Origin: Tubiluchus corallicola
Lineage: Eukaryota > Priapulida > Priapulimorpha > Priapulimorphida > Tubiluchidae
Length of the DNA stretch: 64,000 nt
NCBI GenBank assembly: GCA_030141605.1
Contig: JAQGDQ010000004.1
Location: forward strand, 1,426,001 to 1,490,000
Direction of reading: 5' to 3'
Shown: piece by piece, positions 24,961 to 39,900 of the stretch
Numbering within the stretch: the first letter of the stretch is position 1
Layout of the letters: the number at the start of each line of letters is the position of its first letter
Position numbers and translations under genes: made by a program
The notes under the pieces: model-generated
The model's database searches: none
Told to the model about the DNA's origin: nothing
Seen by the model: only the letters and a program-made list of their open reading frames with translations

Positions 24961-27900
24961 CTGAAACAACAAAAACAGCAATGACAAATTATCTCTGGCA
25001 ATAAAATACAAAAAATCAAAGCAACTTGTAAAATTATTATACGATTATAACACCACTGAGTACTTTCTGTTGGTTTTATTTAAATACTACATTGTTTTTG
25101 AACAATTCATTTAAAAAGATGCAGAAATATGATGTCAAACTCAGTGCAGCCTTTCAATTAGCACTTCAATAAGAACTGAAAGTTTACAGTAGAAGAAAAT
25201 CTATCACGCTTTTCAGCCTTTCTTATTTTTCCATAATGTGGCAAATTTGCTAGATGAGTTAGCAAGTAATACATCAAAATAAATACACAATGAGAGACTT
25301 TCTCAACCCAGAAGCTTAATCAATGCTATTACTACATTAGCATTTTTCATGGTCTTAAGACAGTAACAACTAAATCTGCCTCTTTAAAATCACACAAACT
25401 AACCCCCTTTCTTTGAATGTTAAATAATTTGGTTGGGAAGATCAGATTACCTCATCTTTAGAAAGATTGTCAAACTCTGCAGCTAAAGACATCTCCATGC
25501 CTTTTAGAAGCTGATGCCCCTGCTCGACACCATGATTTAAAAACTGCATTTGAAGTTCATCATTTGATTCTTTTAGCTGTCGATTTTCCTAAACGAAGAG
25601 CAGATTAGTAAATTTAAACTTAATGCTAATTAAGATTAAACATGACGTGCCAAAAATTTGTTATTTGGCAGCAGTTTTCATTGTTGATATAAATACAGTT
25701 TCTAGAAAATTTGGGCAATTGGGTATCAAAAAAGAAATTTATAATGCATCATATCATGTTTAGTTACAAAATTAAAAATTTGGTAAGTACTAAAAAACTA
25801 CTAACAATAAAACACAGTATTTTTCTTTAACAATGAACTCGTTGCCACCCACAGATTTTATTATTTGTGGTCATTTTGCTTTGGAAGCAAACATCTACCA
25901 GAGATTTTGTCAACAAGGCAGCAAACAAGATGTGCTCAATGCATATTAAATACCATTACTTTTGTACCAGTTTATTTTATCTTTATTATAAATAAACTTT
26001 TCAAAAAAAAGTGTTACACTCTATGTTCTCTTGGGTTTTAACATCAAGGCCGCAATCACGATTAACAGCTTTCCTTGACCAGCTGAAATAACTGAGCTTA
26101 CGTGTTTAAAATGTCTAAGTTGGTCTTCGAGTTCCTGAAGTCGTTTGGCAATTTCCAATTGTTTACCGCGTAATCCAGATGTTCGAGCTTTACGCATTTC
26201 ATCCAGCTCTGCTTGCATGTCTTCCATTAGCTGAACAAAAAACAATCATTATTAATATTACTACACAAGTAAAATGAAATTGGAAATTATTGTTATTGAT
26301 TATTCAATTTCATGCGTGTAAAAACATTATTGTTTCTAAAGTTAAACAAAATACCTACTAGTGCTCGAATATTCATCTGCTTAAATTTGCACTATAAAAT
26401 TTCCAGATGGACATCTGGGGAATATATATGCATGAGAGGTTAAAGAATTAATTGTTAAAACAAAAATCAAGAATGCATGGAGTGACAAAAATCACATCAC
26501 TACTCCTGGCAGTAAAACGCCCTCTAAATATCTTTATAAAATATACTTCAAATGGTGGTATATGTGCTATTTTTAAGAAAGGGATAAAAGTATAGTATTT
26601 TTTGGCATAATTTCAAAAGGTTGAACTTTCCTAAAACCATTAGCCTAAAATTTCGGAATGAAATTCTACTACCTAAAGTTACAGAAGATGATTCGTACTC
26701 ATGCTGTCAAATCTAATATCTACAAAAATTTGCTTACTTTAATGTAGGAACATTACTATGGTGCTATCTGTTAGTCACTTTGTTAATCATTCAAATACAA
26801 GTACTTGAAAAGATTTCAACAATAAATTTTTATACATTGGCAGTCAAGTGCTTAATTGTCCAATATTCACCTATACACATGTACATGGAAAAATGAAATC
26901 ATAAAATATGGACATCCTGCATTATAAAGTAACACCTATGTGTCATATGGGTGTTCAAAAAGACAAACAGCCCTATTCTGCCTTTAAAACATGCTTGCTA
27001 AAATCTTCTAGCTGATAAGCAATTGCACTCCAAAAAGCAACATACTGGTTGCACAGCTCCCTAGTGAGTTCAAAAAATTGCTTATTTACACCCAACAAAA
27101 TTCACAATTATGACTGCTGCAAACTTGGCATACAGTTTGCATCCGTTAAACAAAATTCCTGAATGATCATAAATACTTGTGTGTGAGCTTGTTCAGAGGC
27201 ACGGATCTCTTTCTGCTGCATATTACACCTCTCCTGTAATCGTTTATGCTCCTCCTGTAGATTACACAGGTTAAACTCGGCTTCTGAATGCTTGTCAGTT
27301 ATCAGATATTTTTCCTGCTTTGCCTTTTCTAATTGATGCCTCAGCTGAGGTAGCTCCTCTTTTAGGTTGGCATACTCCACTTCTAGGTTCTCTAATCTAA
27401 GAAGTAACAATTAAAGTAGATTATATGAATGAATCACGTATGAATTATATATGAAGTATGAATTATATGCACGACTAGAGTATTTTCCAAAAGTCCACAT
27501 CACATTTTTGCGAGATTATAATTAACTTGTGCTTTAGATTAGAGTTAGAAAATAATTAGAGTTGGTTTTTACACGATAAAGCACTAGTAAAATTCCTACG
27601 TGAATAGTTAAAAAAAGGCAAGTAGGAGTTGACCTTTGTGTTTATTTTTTAACATCTCAAAGCTGCAGCTTTGACAGAGACCGGTAACTTTATATATCTA
27701 GGATAATTGAACATTTTGTTAAATTTTCCAAGACTTCAGATAATTATATCCTAGTTAAATGTGAAAGATGAAAAAAGCTATAAACACAACATAAACAAAA
27801 TTATAGACACTTTTTACTTTATGGCGCAATTGTGTGGAAACAAAAAAATAAAAGGAAAAGCAAATACATGAATTTTGGCTTTATCAAACAAACGTTTTCG

Positions 27901-30900
27901 GCGAGCTAGTTTTTCAAGACAGCTAGTTAACGTAAAAAAAGGAACAGCTTGATACTTACTTATACTTTAAATTCTCTATCTCTTGATTTTTTTCTCGCTC
28001 TATTTTATTCTAGAAAAAATTAAATAATTCAATATTAGAATATTTTAGTGGGATCTTGCTGAAAATTCAAATTTCAAGATATTCCACATAAAACAGCTGA
28101 CAAACATTAAAAAGTAACACACAGTAAAACTTAAAAGAATAATTTGGGCTACAATTAATACAGGATTAATAAAACCTTAACAAAAACTAATATTTTCTAG
28201 AAGGTTGAAAAATGCATGAAAGTACCAGTTGTTCCCTAAAGCGTCGCTCCTCTTCCTGCAAACATTTTTCAGATTTTATTTCCGCATCTCTAAGTTGTTC
28301 TTCCAACATATGTACCCTAGTAGATGAAGAACGATAGTAAATTTTCAACAACAGTCCAAAACACATGGTACACCTTGGCAAATTGTTTGATTACACTGTT
28401 ACCTTGGCTACTTGCCTATTGACCAGCCCTATCATTATTAAACTAGATGCTGGATAAGCAGGTGAAGGAAATTGCTTGCAAATACCTGCTTATTTTAAAT
28501 GACACACATGTGGCATAGAAAACTGTGATAACACCTGTTTAAGGTGTTTATATAGATAAACAACTACATAATTTAATATCTTGAAAACAAAATGGCAATA
28601 ATAGGGTGTAAGCACTTAGCAACATAATGCATCATTAGCCTCTGCATCAATGCACATTTGCAGATGACTCAGCTCTGTTGTTTCTAGAGTTTGTCATTCA
28701 CAGTTGGGTGCCTTAGGTATAAAGCAGTCCATAAGTATCAGATAAAAGTACAAGTTACACAAAAGGTAGAACAATGCACTATTCTCTTTAACACTATTAT
28801 TAAGAGCTGAAAGATTTCTAGGACCAGATTAAGACAAGTTGTATGCATACATTAAGCTTTGAATTTCGACTTATAAAGCAGAAACTTGCGAAACAACAAG
28901 AAATAAAATGCCGAAAATTCGAAATAGAAAATTTTCTGCTTCTAAATAATGAAACTAGTTGAAACCACATGTTAAACGTTTTGTGTTTTAAATTAGCCAA
29001 GTAGCTCAAAAAAATTCAGGTAACACAGTGAAATTAATTTTTTTTAACTGATTCTCCTTAAAATAGCCATAAGTAACATACTTGTTTAAAAACTTAAATA
29101 GCGCATCAATGCATTTTTTTAAACTGGTGGTAAGTGCAAAGTGTTGCAGTTTAATGAGTCACTGGGAAGCAAATGTATAACATACAATGCAGTCTTGAGT
29201 CAGTAAGTAACTTACTGACTGTTTTTTTACTTATTGAGCAATATTAATTATCCATGCAGGTTACGTAAAAATACATGTATTTGAAAAAAATCCATCACAC
29301 ATCATGAGCAAATGTAAATTATGCAAACCAACCATTAAACAAAAACTAACTAAAATTTCCAGCATGTTTTCCATCTGATTTTCTGTGTTCTTTATCATTC
29401 AATAATCTAATTAATATTGTAAAGGTGATGTATAATATCTATCATTTTTACATTATTTTTCAATATATTGTTCTTCTAGTCAATCTGAAACCATTTGCTC
29501 TTTGCTGCTGGTATTAAATTGCTACATCTTAATTTTTTAAATTTACTTCCCAGTTTTAAAGAGAGTTTTGTTCACTGTTCTTCGAGTGGCAGTTAGCACA
29601 CATATTTATAATTCACTACAAGCATGAAATTATCACTTAAAGCTAGTAATAGTGCTAAAAAACCAGGTATTAAAACACTATAGTGGCCAGTGTGGCTGCA
29701 GTTGTGATCAATGCCATCTTAGGCTAAATGGAAATTTCAACTATAAAATGGGAATGGCAATAACTAATGTGTTAATTTTTCAAAACTTAACAATATGCAT
29801 AAAAATAAACAATAATGCACAATTACTGTTTGATTCAGACCAAGCCAGGAGGATAGCTTACCAATTTCAATAAGAGATTAGTTCTTGATCGTGAATGGAC
29901 TTACTGAACTAAACAAATACCACAAATTTAAACAGCCTAAATTAAACAAACCACCTTGTTACTACACAGTTTTGTTGTAGTTACAAAAGTTGTCTAACCA
30001 CTAGTGCCGAGCAAATACACAATCTCTGGGGATAACAAATAAATACTCGGTCAACTTTCACCATTTACAAAAAATTGTGAAACATTCAAAAACTGTAATC
30101 GAATTAAAAAAGGATGAACTTTGCAAAATGGCAAGAAATGGAAAATTTGATAGATAATACTTGCCGAGCATGCAGTGCAGCATTTTCTTGCTTGAGTTTA
30201 CTTTTAACTTCATCAGTGTTTACTTGATGTTCGGCAAGCATATTCACTTGTTTCTGAAGTGTGTTCACCTAGATAACAAAAAATCTCTTAAAATTTCCCA
30301 TTTTTTTAAATGATACTACAATCAATTTTTCTTCTAATAATTTGCCTCTAGTAGACATAATTTAAGTATGAAGTCACTTTTTATGTACTTTTTAAAATAC
30401 AATAAATTAACAAAAAATGACATTAACTTTTTCCTTCTTATTTAAAAACTTTCAGCGATCATAATAACTTCTGGAACTGTACATAATATAGGTAAAATAT
30501 ACTGCACTACCTCGTAGCAAAAATTTGAAAGTGTTATAATCACGAGTTTGTTTAAAACCATAAGTACAGAAAAACTAACACCTTTGCTAGGTCAGTAAGG
30601 TGTAATGACACTACAGCAATTAGATGTTAATATCTAGCCATTAAAACCTGTTTAACAAGTTAATAATTACTTTGGAATTGAGATCATGAACATCTTCTAC
30701 GATTTCCTCTGCAAACATTTCATCAGATGCGCAGCTGCTATGACGACTGCTGCCATAGCTACGATTAGAGTGACTAGACGAATTTCCTGCTTTGTACAAC
30801 TGACTACAATTTAGAAAAATACTCATTATTATTGTATTTTGACCTATCATTAAACCTTTTAAACTATATAATTCAGAAAAGCAAAAGTTCGTACAGTGCA

Positions 30901-33900
30901 CAGCGGACAAAATTATAGGTGTTATTCGGAGAGAGAGAGAGAGAACAGTACTTGTAAAAATACAAACTTTATTTGCATTTGCAGACAAAAGTGCATTTAG
31001 CACTGACAGAAAATGTTTACAAGGGGACAAGAACAGGTGGCTATCGTGTTTGAATTCCCAGGAAATTAAGCAATGCACTCAAATATATTATAACCAGGGA
31101 GTAAACTGAACTTCAAAAGTAATCATATTTGAGACAGTATTGTCTTGTATTGTGCATAACTTAGTAAAAAGCAACTTGCTGCTGTATGGCATATTATAGA
31201 AATTATGCTTAGTTGAAATCTCGAAAATGTACGTACAGTAAGTCCACGCTTAATGACTCCCCATTAAGCGACTCTTCCTTTTAACGACATTAAACATTTC
31301 ACACCTTTATCTGACTTAACGATGCACGTTTTCGTTTTAACGACAAATTTTTTACTTTGGTCAAAGCAATTTTTATTTTATCAACAATTTTTTCTAATTT
31401 GAAGCATTAAAATGGTACTTTTTGTGTTAATCTGTTCTAAAAATGCACTAGGAGCGGAGATAGTACAATTATTTATGTTTTTACTTCCCAAATGACTGCT
31501 AAAACTTAATGATAGCCATTTGTATCACACAAAACATATTTGTAATTATATACATCCAAGCACCTGTGTGTATACTAAGTCTCTAACCTATTGCTATAGC
31601 AACAAGTATCTGGACGAAATTCTCCCAATGCAGTGTTTAACCACTAACTGCATAGGACATCAACGTTAAGGAAAGAAAAACTGCTAACTAAGTAGTGGTA
31701 AGAAAGATAGATGGCTTCAAACAAACAGAAAGAAATTAATCAGTAGAAATATGAACATTTAATTTATATGGTTTAAGCAGCATTGACAATTGCCTCTGGA
31801 ACTTATCTCAATTCTTTTACATTACTTTCTATGGAAGTCGTGGCTTCAGTTAACGTTTCGCTTATCGTTGTATTTTGCTGGAATGCATTAGTGTCGTTAA
31901 GTGAAGACTTAATGTATGGCAAAATTGATGGGTACATAAATGAAAGAGGAACAATCAATGACAAAAGATAAATCTGATTTTTCTCCTCTCTTTATTGCTT
32001 ACATAATCATACTATAATACTTCACTCACAATACTGTTATTTATTTAGTTAGTGCTGGATTACAACAGTCAAAAGTAACATGTAAATAACAGCAGCACTG
32101 AAATGAGCCGGAAGCTTTCATGCCAACAACTTGACAACACTGACAAAAAGTTAATAACGTAATAAGTAGGTGAAGTTTCACAACTCAGTGTTAAAATGCC
32201 TTTGACAAATGCTGTCAAAGTGTCAGTTAAGTCTGTAATTACGTAGTTGAAAGAAGTAAAAGAAAAGCAAACTAGTCTACCACTTACCTAGCTAATGCAT
32301 TTGAGGACAACCTTGCTTTCGCAGGACTGAAAAAAGTAATTTTTATATACTTCAACCCAACCAGAACTCAATAGCAGTGCTAATATTGGTGCTCAATATA
32401 ACTCACATTTTATATGCTTTAACAAATGCCTTTTAGAATGACACTTTCTATTGTGCTCTCAAGGTCTAGTCAATTAATTTAAATTGTTTTTAGTTTTGCT
32501 GAAATCTTTCCATGCTATTACATTAGAAAACCTTGGAAGCCAATTTTAGTTCACAATTAGGTGATGTTCACTTTACAATGTTTTTACATGCACATAAGTT
32601 GAAATGTCAATCAACACAACAAAATAGTTTTTAATTTATAAGTATACAAGGTCAGCACTTTGCAGTGAGGTTGAATTATATGATGAAGAGGGCTCACTAC
32701 TAATTAATGACAATGACTAATGGGTAAATAGGGATTAAATACCACCATTGTCTCCACAGTAAAATTAGAACAACTGTACAGCTCAACTAGAAAGCAAAGT
32801 GAAAAGGGTAAGAAAGTTGGACATTTCAAGTGAAAATAATATTTGCAGTACAAAAGCATGACTCTACAAAAGTGTGAAAATAGCTGAAACACCAGTTTAA
32901 TGATGATGATGGTGATGCACAAATAACTCAGCCAGAAAGAAATCTTTATAAAGAAACAGACAGGTAGTTCAATAATAAATGGTTGAACAGGTTAAAAAAG
33001 GTAAATAGGTAGTTTACTTGGAACAGAAATAAATGAGGGAGGCTAGAATTGGATAAGTAATTCAGCTGAAACTGATCTATAAAGGCTAAACAAATGAAAA
33101 GTATCGCCGCACACTTCAAGTAGACAATAATAAAGTTCACAGTGAAAAGAAGTTTTAGCACCTCACTTGAAAAATGCTCATATGGAGTAACAGTACAATA
33201 GGCAATGCAAAACGTGCAAAATAAAACTAAATAATAAGTAATACATCTGCATGCTGTACTAAATCTGATGTAAATATTTAGCATAAACAAATAAATGATA
33301 ATGTATACAATATGTTAATTCTATAATGCATATAACGTAGAGCTTCATTTATAAAAAAGTATGGACAACTACTCATGGGGGCAGCTGATGACTAATTTAT
33401 AGAAAAAAATTAAGCAACACTACTAGCGAAACCATGCTTCACACTTACATGGCTAAACAGAATGTCCTTTGTTCACTTGAAAAAAATGGAGAGATATATT
33501 CAAATGGACATTTGGAAATATTACTAAAGATTGGTTTCTAGAGATCTATTAAGCCTGAGTTATCTAAATATCTTATTTCAAAATTTCAGAATCTTTAATA
33601 TCCTGCAGGGTTTTCAGCTAAAGAGTATTAAAGCAAGAACTAAAATACCCTATTTTAAAACTGATTATCATAGGCAAGTCTACTCTAAAGCTACTGGCTT
33701 GCAATTAAAATGAATGACTGTTCATTAAATCTCTGCATGAACTAAAATACCCTATTTTAAAACTGATTATCATAGGCAAGTCTACTCTAAAGCTACTGGC
33801 TTGCAACTAAAATGAATGACTGTTCATTAAATCTCTGCATAATACAAGCGTAATGAATTACAAAAATATAAGTGCGTTAATGCACTATATTTAATTTACA

Positions 33901-36900
33901 TCTAAACATAAAAGCTTTATGTATTCAATATACCTTGGGGTATGGCGTTTTCGACGGCTCCAAGACCCTCTTCTAGTCTGTAAGCCTTTCCTGTTATTGC
34001 TACATAGTTATAGAGAACAGAAAATGTAAGTTTGAAAGCTCACAATAAACAAGTACTGTTAATACCCACTACAACAGGCAACGAACAATGGTTAGTTTTG
34101 TTACTCAACAGCATTTTGTTACAATGAGATTGACGGCTACAATCCCTTAAGTAGTTACATAGTATTTACATGCAAGTAACAGCAACAGTTAGTAAACCGG
34201 CACAGTATCTTACACATGAAGTGAGCTTAAATGTAAATAAGCTCCATTGTTAATGAGAGCTGCTTCAATGAAATGCAACAAGAAAGATCTTAAGCTTTGA
34301 AAGGCTGAAACGCATTAACTCATGAGCAAAATTTTCAGGTTACGTACCTGTTGTAGTGATGTAAATGACTTAAATCTTCATCTAAAAGATTAACAGGTTT
34401 GTAAGTTGAATGTCGATCATAATCAGCCTCAGTTAGACTTTCTTCATGCTCACCATAATCCTCGTATTGGTCTTCGTCAGTGAGATCAGACTCTGGCCTA
34501 AAACAGTCACGTTCACAACAATACTTAATTGCATAATTAATGAATCTATGCAACCATTTAGAACTTTTGTTGTTCAACATAAGTCAACATCTGCAAAATA
34601 TCTTTAATAAACCTTTTTATTATTGACAGCAAATAATTTTCAATTTAAAAGCAGTATGTGTGCAAAATAGGCAAGCAGAATACCTAATTTATTATGACCA
34701 GTTAATATCGATTACCATGCCAAACTGAGCACTATGCCCCACCTGCTATAATGGTCGAATTCTATAAGATCATGCGCATTTGGTGAGTCGTTTCCAGCAT
34801 TCGAGGATGACATAAATGCACTGTCTGTCTCTTCGTCTGCACCTCTCGTCTGCACACTGTCAAATATCCGAGTTACATTGCTAATGTAGTCAAGATCATT
34901 GGCAATATTGTCCTCCTGATCATTCATAGTATGATAACCAGCACTAGTTATACTTATTGATGCCGATTCCACTTCCTGTGAATAAATATGTGAGTAAAAA
35001 ACTGGAATAGACAGTTTAGTATTAAAATACTTGCATTCCTTTATTGCCTAGTTAATTCTATAGCTGTGTCATGTCAATGAGCTTTAACAATGTTATCTGC
35101 CAATTCAGCAGTTATGCGACAGCTACAATTAGACTATCATTAAGAACAAGCTCCAGAAAATTTGACATGTGTACAACTTTACCAATGTGCATAATCAACT
35201 TTGCAAATGGTCAAATTGAATTTATGAGGCAGATTCTAGTGAAATTTTTTTTTTAATAAATCCTTTTGACCATAGAACAAATTTATCCAACTCAATACTT
35301 TACCATGTTTTGTAACATTGGCAGAACTGAAAGAATATCTACTTGACTACTAGATATAACAAACAGAATGATCACACATCTTGCCGGCAAGTTATAAACA
35401 CCATCTTGGTAGTAATGTTCTTTAAATTTGTCTCAGCAGTCTGAATAATAATGGTGCCAAATGGTAAGCCTGCCCATGATATTACAGGTCACAGAAAAGA
35501 CTCACCCACAATTCATTACCAAATCAGGAAGTGACACTAATCGAACCAGCCCAGTCGCAAAATAATAAAATTATATGGTGTTATTGATATATCTACACCA
35601 TTATCTATGTACGTAATAAATAAAACGAGATTACCGATAAAGGTGATAAATGTGCCAAATAGCACAAAACGTAGCAGCTGAAAACCAGCTCACATATAAA
35701 TGATTACATCATCAACAAATAAACGATAATGCGTTTAACAACAATGGCGGTGATAATCACAGGAAAGAAGGAGAGTAATTACTAATGACTGACCTCAATC
35801 CACGGATAATGCTGTAGAATAATGCCTTTTTTGTACAGAGAAACTGGCTGGCGTGGTTGACTGGGGCAAATTAATTGTACAGCCTAGTTTTGGTAGCTTT
35901 TTATTTTAAGGTCAAAACTTTCACATGTACAGCGATGAAATGTGACAGCTTTTAGTTGCAAGAACATGTACTTATTATTAGTCATTAACTGTCAAAGAAA
36001 AATTCAGGTTCAATTTAATTCTTATCACAAAGGCACATAAAATAACAAAATAAAAATGGTTTAAATTGTCAGCATAATGCATTATAGAAATAATGGAAAC
36101 ATATGATGGACTTTTTAGCTTTTTTTTTACTAGGTAGGTTACATTTTTAAGTGAAATGCCACTAACAGGGCTGATTCTTTGACTAGTGTTTTTTTCATAA
36201 CATGATAAATGAAAACTGCGGTGACAACAAATGACAGTCGCTATGAAGTCTTACAACAGAATTATTGTCTCTAATCAGAAATCGATTACGATTAGCCACA
36301 AAAGACACTGACTAACTGTTCCAACCTTTTGGTTTTATTCAAAGGAAGTTATTTTTCTAAAGTAATCTAAATGGAAATGTTTGTTCAGTCAGACGTGTTA
36401 AACAATAATGCTACATCTTATAAAACAGAACTGAATATAGTTTTATTTACAGGATTCATTGATACTTGATATTCTGCAGTAAATACATTACATATCATAT
36501 CATAATTAGGATGCTGTTAAGACAACAGCGCACAATAATTCCATTAAAAAACAAAATGTGCTGAACTTTTACACAACAGTAAGTTTATTACGTCTCCTGA
36601 AAGAGGACTTATTAAGTTTCAGGGTCTTCGTACCTCGAGTTCATGGTTTACCGGTTAGTAAACAATCATTACTTTATAGGACAGCCAGTTATAACAACAC
36701 TTGCGATTTTCGGTTTATCTTATATTAGTTTCACCCTCTGCATGTGGTAAGTGCTAACAATGGTATCTCTGTGCAGGCCACTGCAGAAATCACAAAGGAC
36801 AAAGTTTACTGCTACTGGAAATGGTGGTTACAGTTTAGTAGCGGCGTTACTGCAGCGTGCGGCTCAAGACAGGTCCAGGAAAATCGCAAAGGAACATAAT

Positions 36901-39900
36901 TTGTTGGACAACGTTAGACTCCAACATCAGGCTCGATGTTTTCATTTTTTAGATTGTTCATTAAACTTTATTTCAAATTCTTTGAAAATCAATTAAATTT
37001 GGAGCGATTAGCCTATAAAGCAAATGGTACAATACAAATTGATTCTAATGTAAACGCTAAAATTTCTTAAAAAGCAAAACATTTTCCCACACAAATTTAA
37101 CAAGATTGACCTCTAAAACAGAATTGGGTGTAAAACTTATTTATCAACATTGTCTTTGAAAAAAACGAGGGTTTTATATCTTGCAACTAAAAACGCAACC
37201 ACGATTTTTCTGTTAAAAATATTTCTGGGAAATACTTTTTCTGTGAGACACACACACACACAGATGTATAGATAGATAGATCTGTACGCACTCAAATTGT
37301 TTTTTTGGTTATTCAAAGTAGAAGTCAGTTGCATTATGTGCGTGAAAAGGTTTAGGTGTATATATATATACATACAAGATTAAATTTGCATTAAAAGTGG
37401 CATTGTCATGGCATGTTTATTAATTAAGCACAACAGAACTGACTCAAAAACATACCTAGTGATTCATTTGTAATGATTTATGTATAACTAACTCATAAAC
37501 ATACCTGATGTGCAGGGGGCACATGTCTACTTATTATATAACCAGCAATATAACACAGAACCGAGTAAACTGATGTCATGAAATGTGGCATTGGTTCGTA
37601 ATTACCTTAACTTAAGTTACAAACTTACTGGTTGTCCCGAGTCGATACAACCTCATTTATTTGCTCACAAAAAGTCGATTCCTGATTTCAGTTAAAGATC
37701 GGGATGAAAAGACACTAATTTGAAGGTCCAAATATAGGACAACGCTTCAGCTTTTTTTGAAAAGTTGATTAAAAATTAGTTCCGTTTTTGTGTGTCCTGT
37801 GTGTCCATTTACAAGTGAAAAATGCAGTAACACTACAACCAATAAGATAGAGCTGCCCTTCCAGTACATTATTATTTAATTCAGTTAGCATGAAACCTGT
37901 TAAGCAGGTACAATTCACCTGTAATAGCGCACGGGGTAATAATATATAACAAAGACAGATTCATAGCTAGATGTCTGCTTCCTGTACTTTTAATATCATG
38001 CCCTGATGCTTGGCTAGTGAAGTGATGGTGAAAACGGCATTAGTATTCAATACAACACGGTTGACGAGTCGATATAATCTCCTTAATTATAAAGAAGTAT
38101 ACAGGCGACCAAATCGAATAAACAAACAATGAATAAGCAAAAAATTATTAGATGACAATGCAGAATTCGATATTCACGGACATGTTACTGCAGTACCTGC
38201 GCAGCTTCCTCAACAGACAATAATCACTAATTAAATATTTGCTTGCTATGAATCCACATTACGTCGTGTCACCGACAATATTTACACAATTACATAAATG
38301 CAGTACGTGTTTTTAAATAGTGATACACCCATGGATCTCGCAACAGGAATCTATTATTACCTGCCCTAGTAATCTGATATGCGGGATGCAGCAGACTGAC
38401 AAACAGTGTGCTGCGTAATGGATATGTGTATGACCCTGACCTGGCTAAGTACACAGTCGTATTGTGTGATCAGCGGATTACTACTGTTTGTAACCAGCAA
38501 CGAATTCAGCTTAGGTCTACCAAGACTGAACTGTTTATAGAAAACAGGTAAACTTTTGGTTAGGAATAATAATTAAAATTTTAGGTCAAATTCTTGAAAA
38601 ACATAAAGAAATCGCAGATAGAATATGTAAAAATTTTACCAGCAATTCAGCAGGATGACGTCATACAGTGTCATTGTTTAATATGCTTAAAACTATTTAA
38701 GTTGGACTGATTTGGAAATAGTGATCTGATCCCTATATAAAACAATAAGCAAACTAAGCATAATGATTACTCACATAACACAGATATACATTATTCTAAA
38801 ATTATTCTAGAATTCTTCAAGTTGCTTCTTGTTCTCCATGAAATACACTTAGATATGTTCCCTAAGTTAGGCTTGTCTAGTGAGAAATTTAAAAGGAAAT
38901 CAGAAAGCTTAAAAATGTATAATGTTTCCAGGACTCTTGTGGAGCATTCCTGCAAATAAACAGGTAGAGAGCTTTCCTGGCTCTCTTATTTTCCTTATCA
39001 GTGCTTTCATGGCTTCTGTCTCCCACTCTGCCCTGCTTTTAAAAGCCTTGGAAGAAAGCTCACTTTTAGCTTTCTCCAATCTCTAGCACAACTGGATCAA
39101 TGGATCTCACACAATATATTATACTGTCTTCTCATTTTATTAGACTTACCATGTGAAACACAAAATTCATACATTTTGTACAACTTGTTATCAAATTTTT
39201 GTAGACCTAGTCCCATTTTGATGATGAAGCAATTAATATATATATATATGACATATCCTTTATAGACAAAAACCTACAAACTACTAAGACACATATGTAT
39301 AACAATATATAATCAAATACATACATATATATTTAGTTGATATATACAATCTACCAATGATATCAAACCATTATTCGCTCAAGTCCTTAAAGCACAAACA
39401 AGGTGCAGTGCTTAATCAACACAAGGATTTTTACTCTTTAAGCACATAAACTTGACAAACCAGGACACCTCCCAAATTAATCATCGTTAACCAAACACAA
39501 TAGGCTTGCCAAGGTTAGTATTAAGTGCCCTTCTTACGTAACAAATTGTTTGTGATTTAAAAGTTAAATGCAGTTCCTGTGTTTGCACTGCGAGCAAACA
39601 ACACTAGTAAACAAAAACTGTTAATTTCAACTTCAAAGCGTGTTTAAGGCACAGTTTAGCATTTGTGCAATTAATTTGCTCAAACAAATGTGACATTCTG
39701 AATGACAAAAAAAATTAACCCCCAAAAATTTGCAACTTACAATAAAGTAAAATGCACCATTTTAGACACAAAATTCTGGAGAAACTTAATATTTTCAAGG
39801 CAGCCGTACAACTCAAATTTACAATTACATTTATGAGTTATTAATGTCTATTTAGGCTATTAGACCTTGTCTACATGCATGTTCCAATTGTCAATGTATT

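Noticed and set aside
32704-33290. Two long minus-strand hydrophobic frames (72 and 114 codons)
   Set aside because: They lie in a FIP3/4-like intron, are rich in Phe/Leu/Tyr/Cys from T-rich sequence, and do not join any exon.
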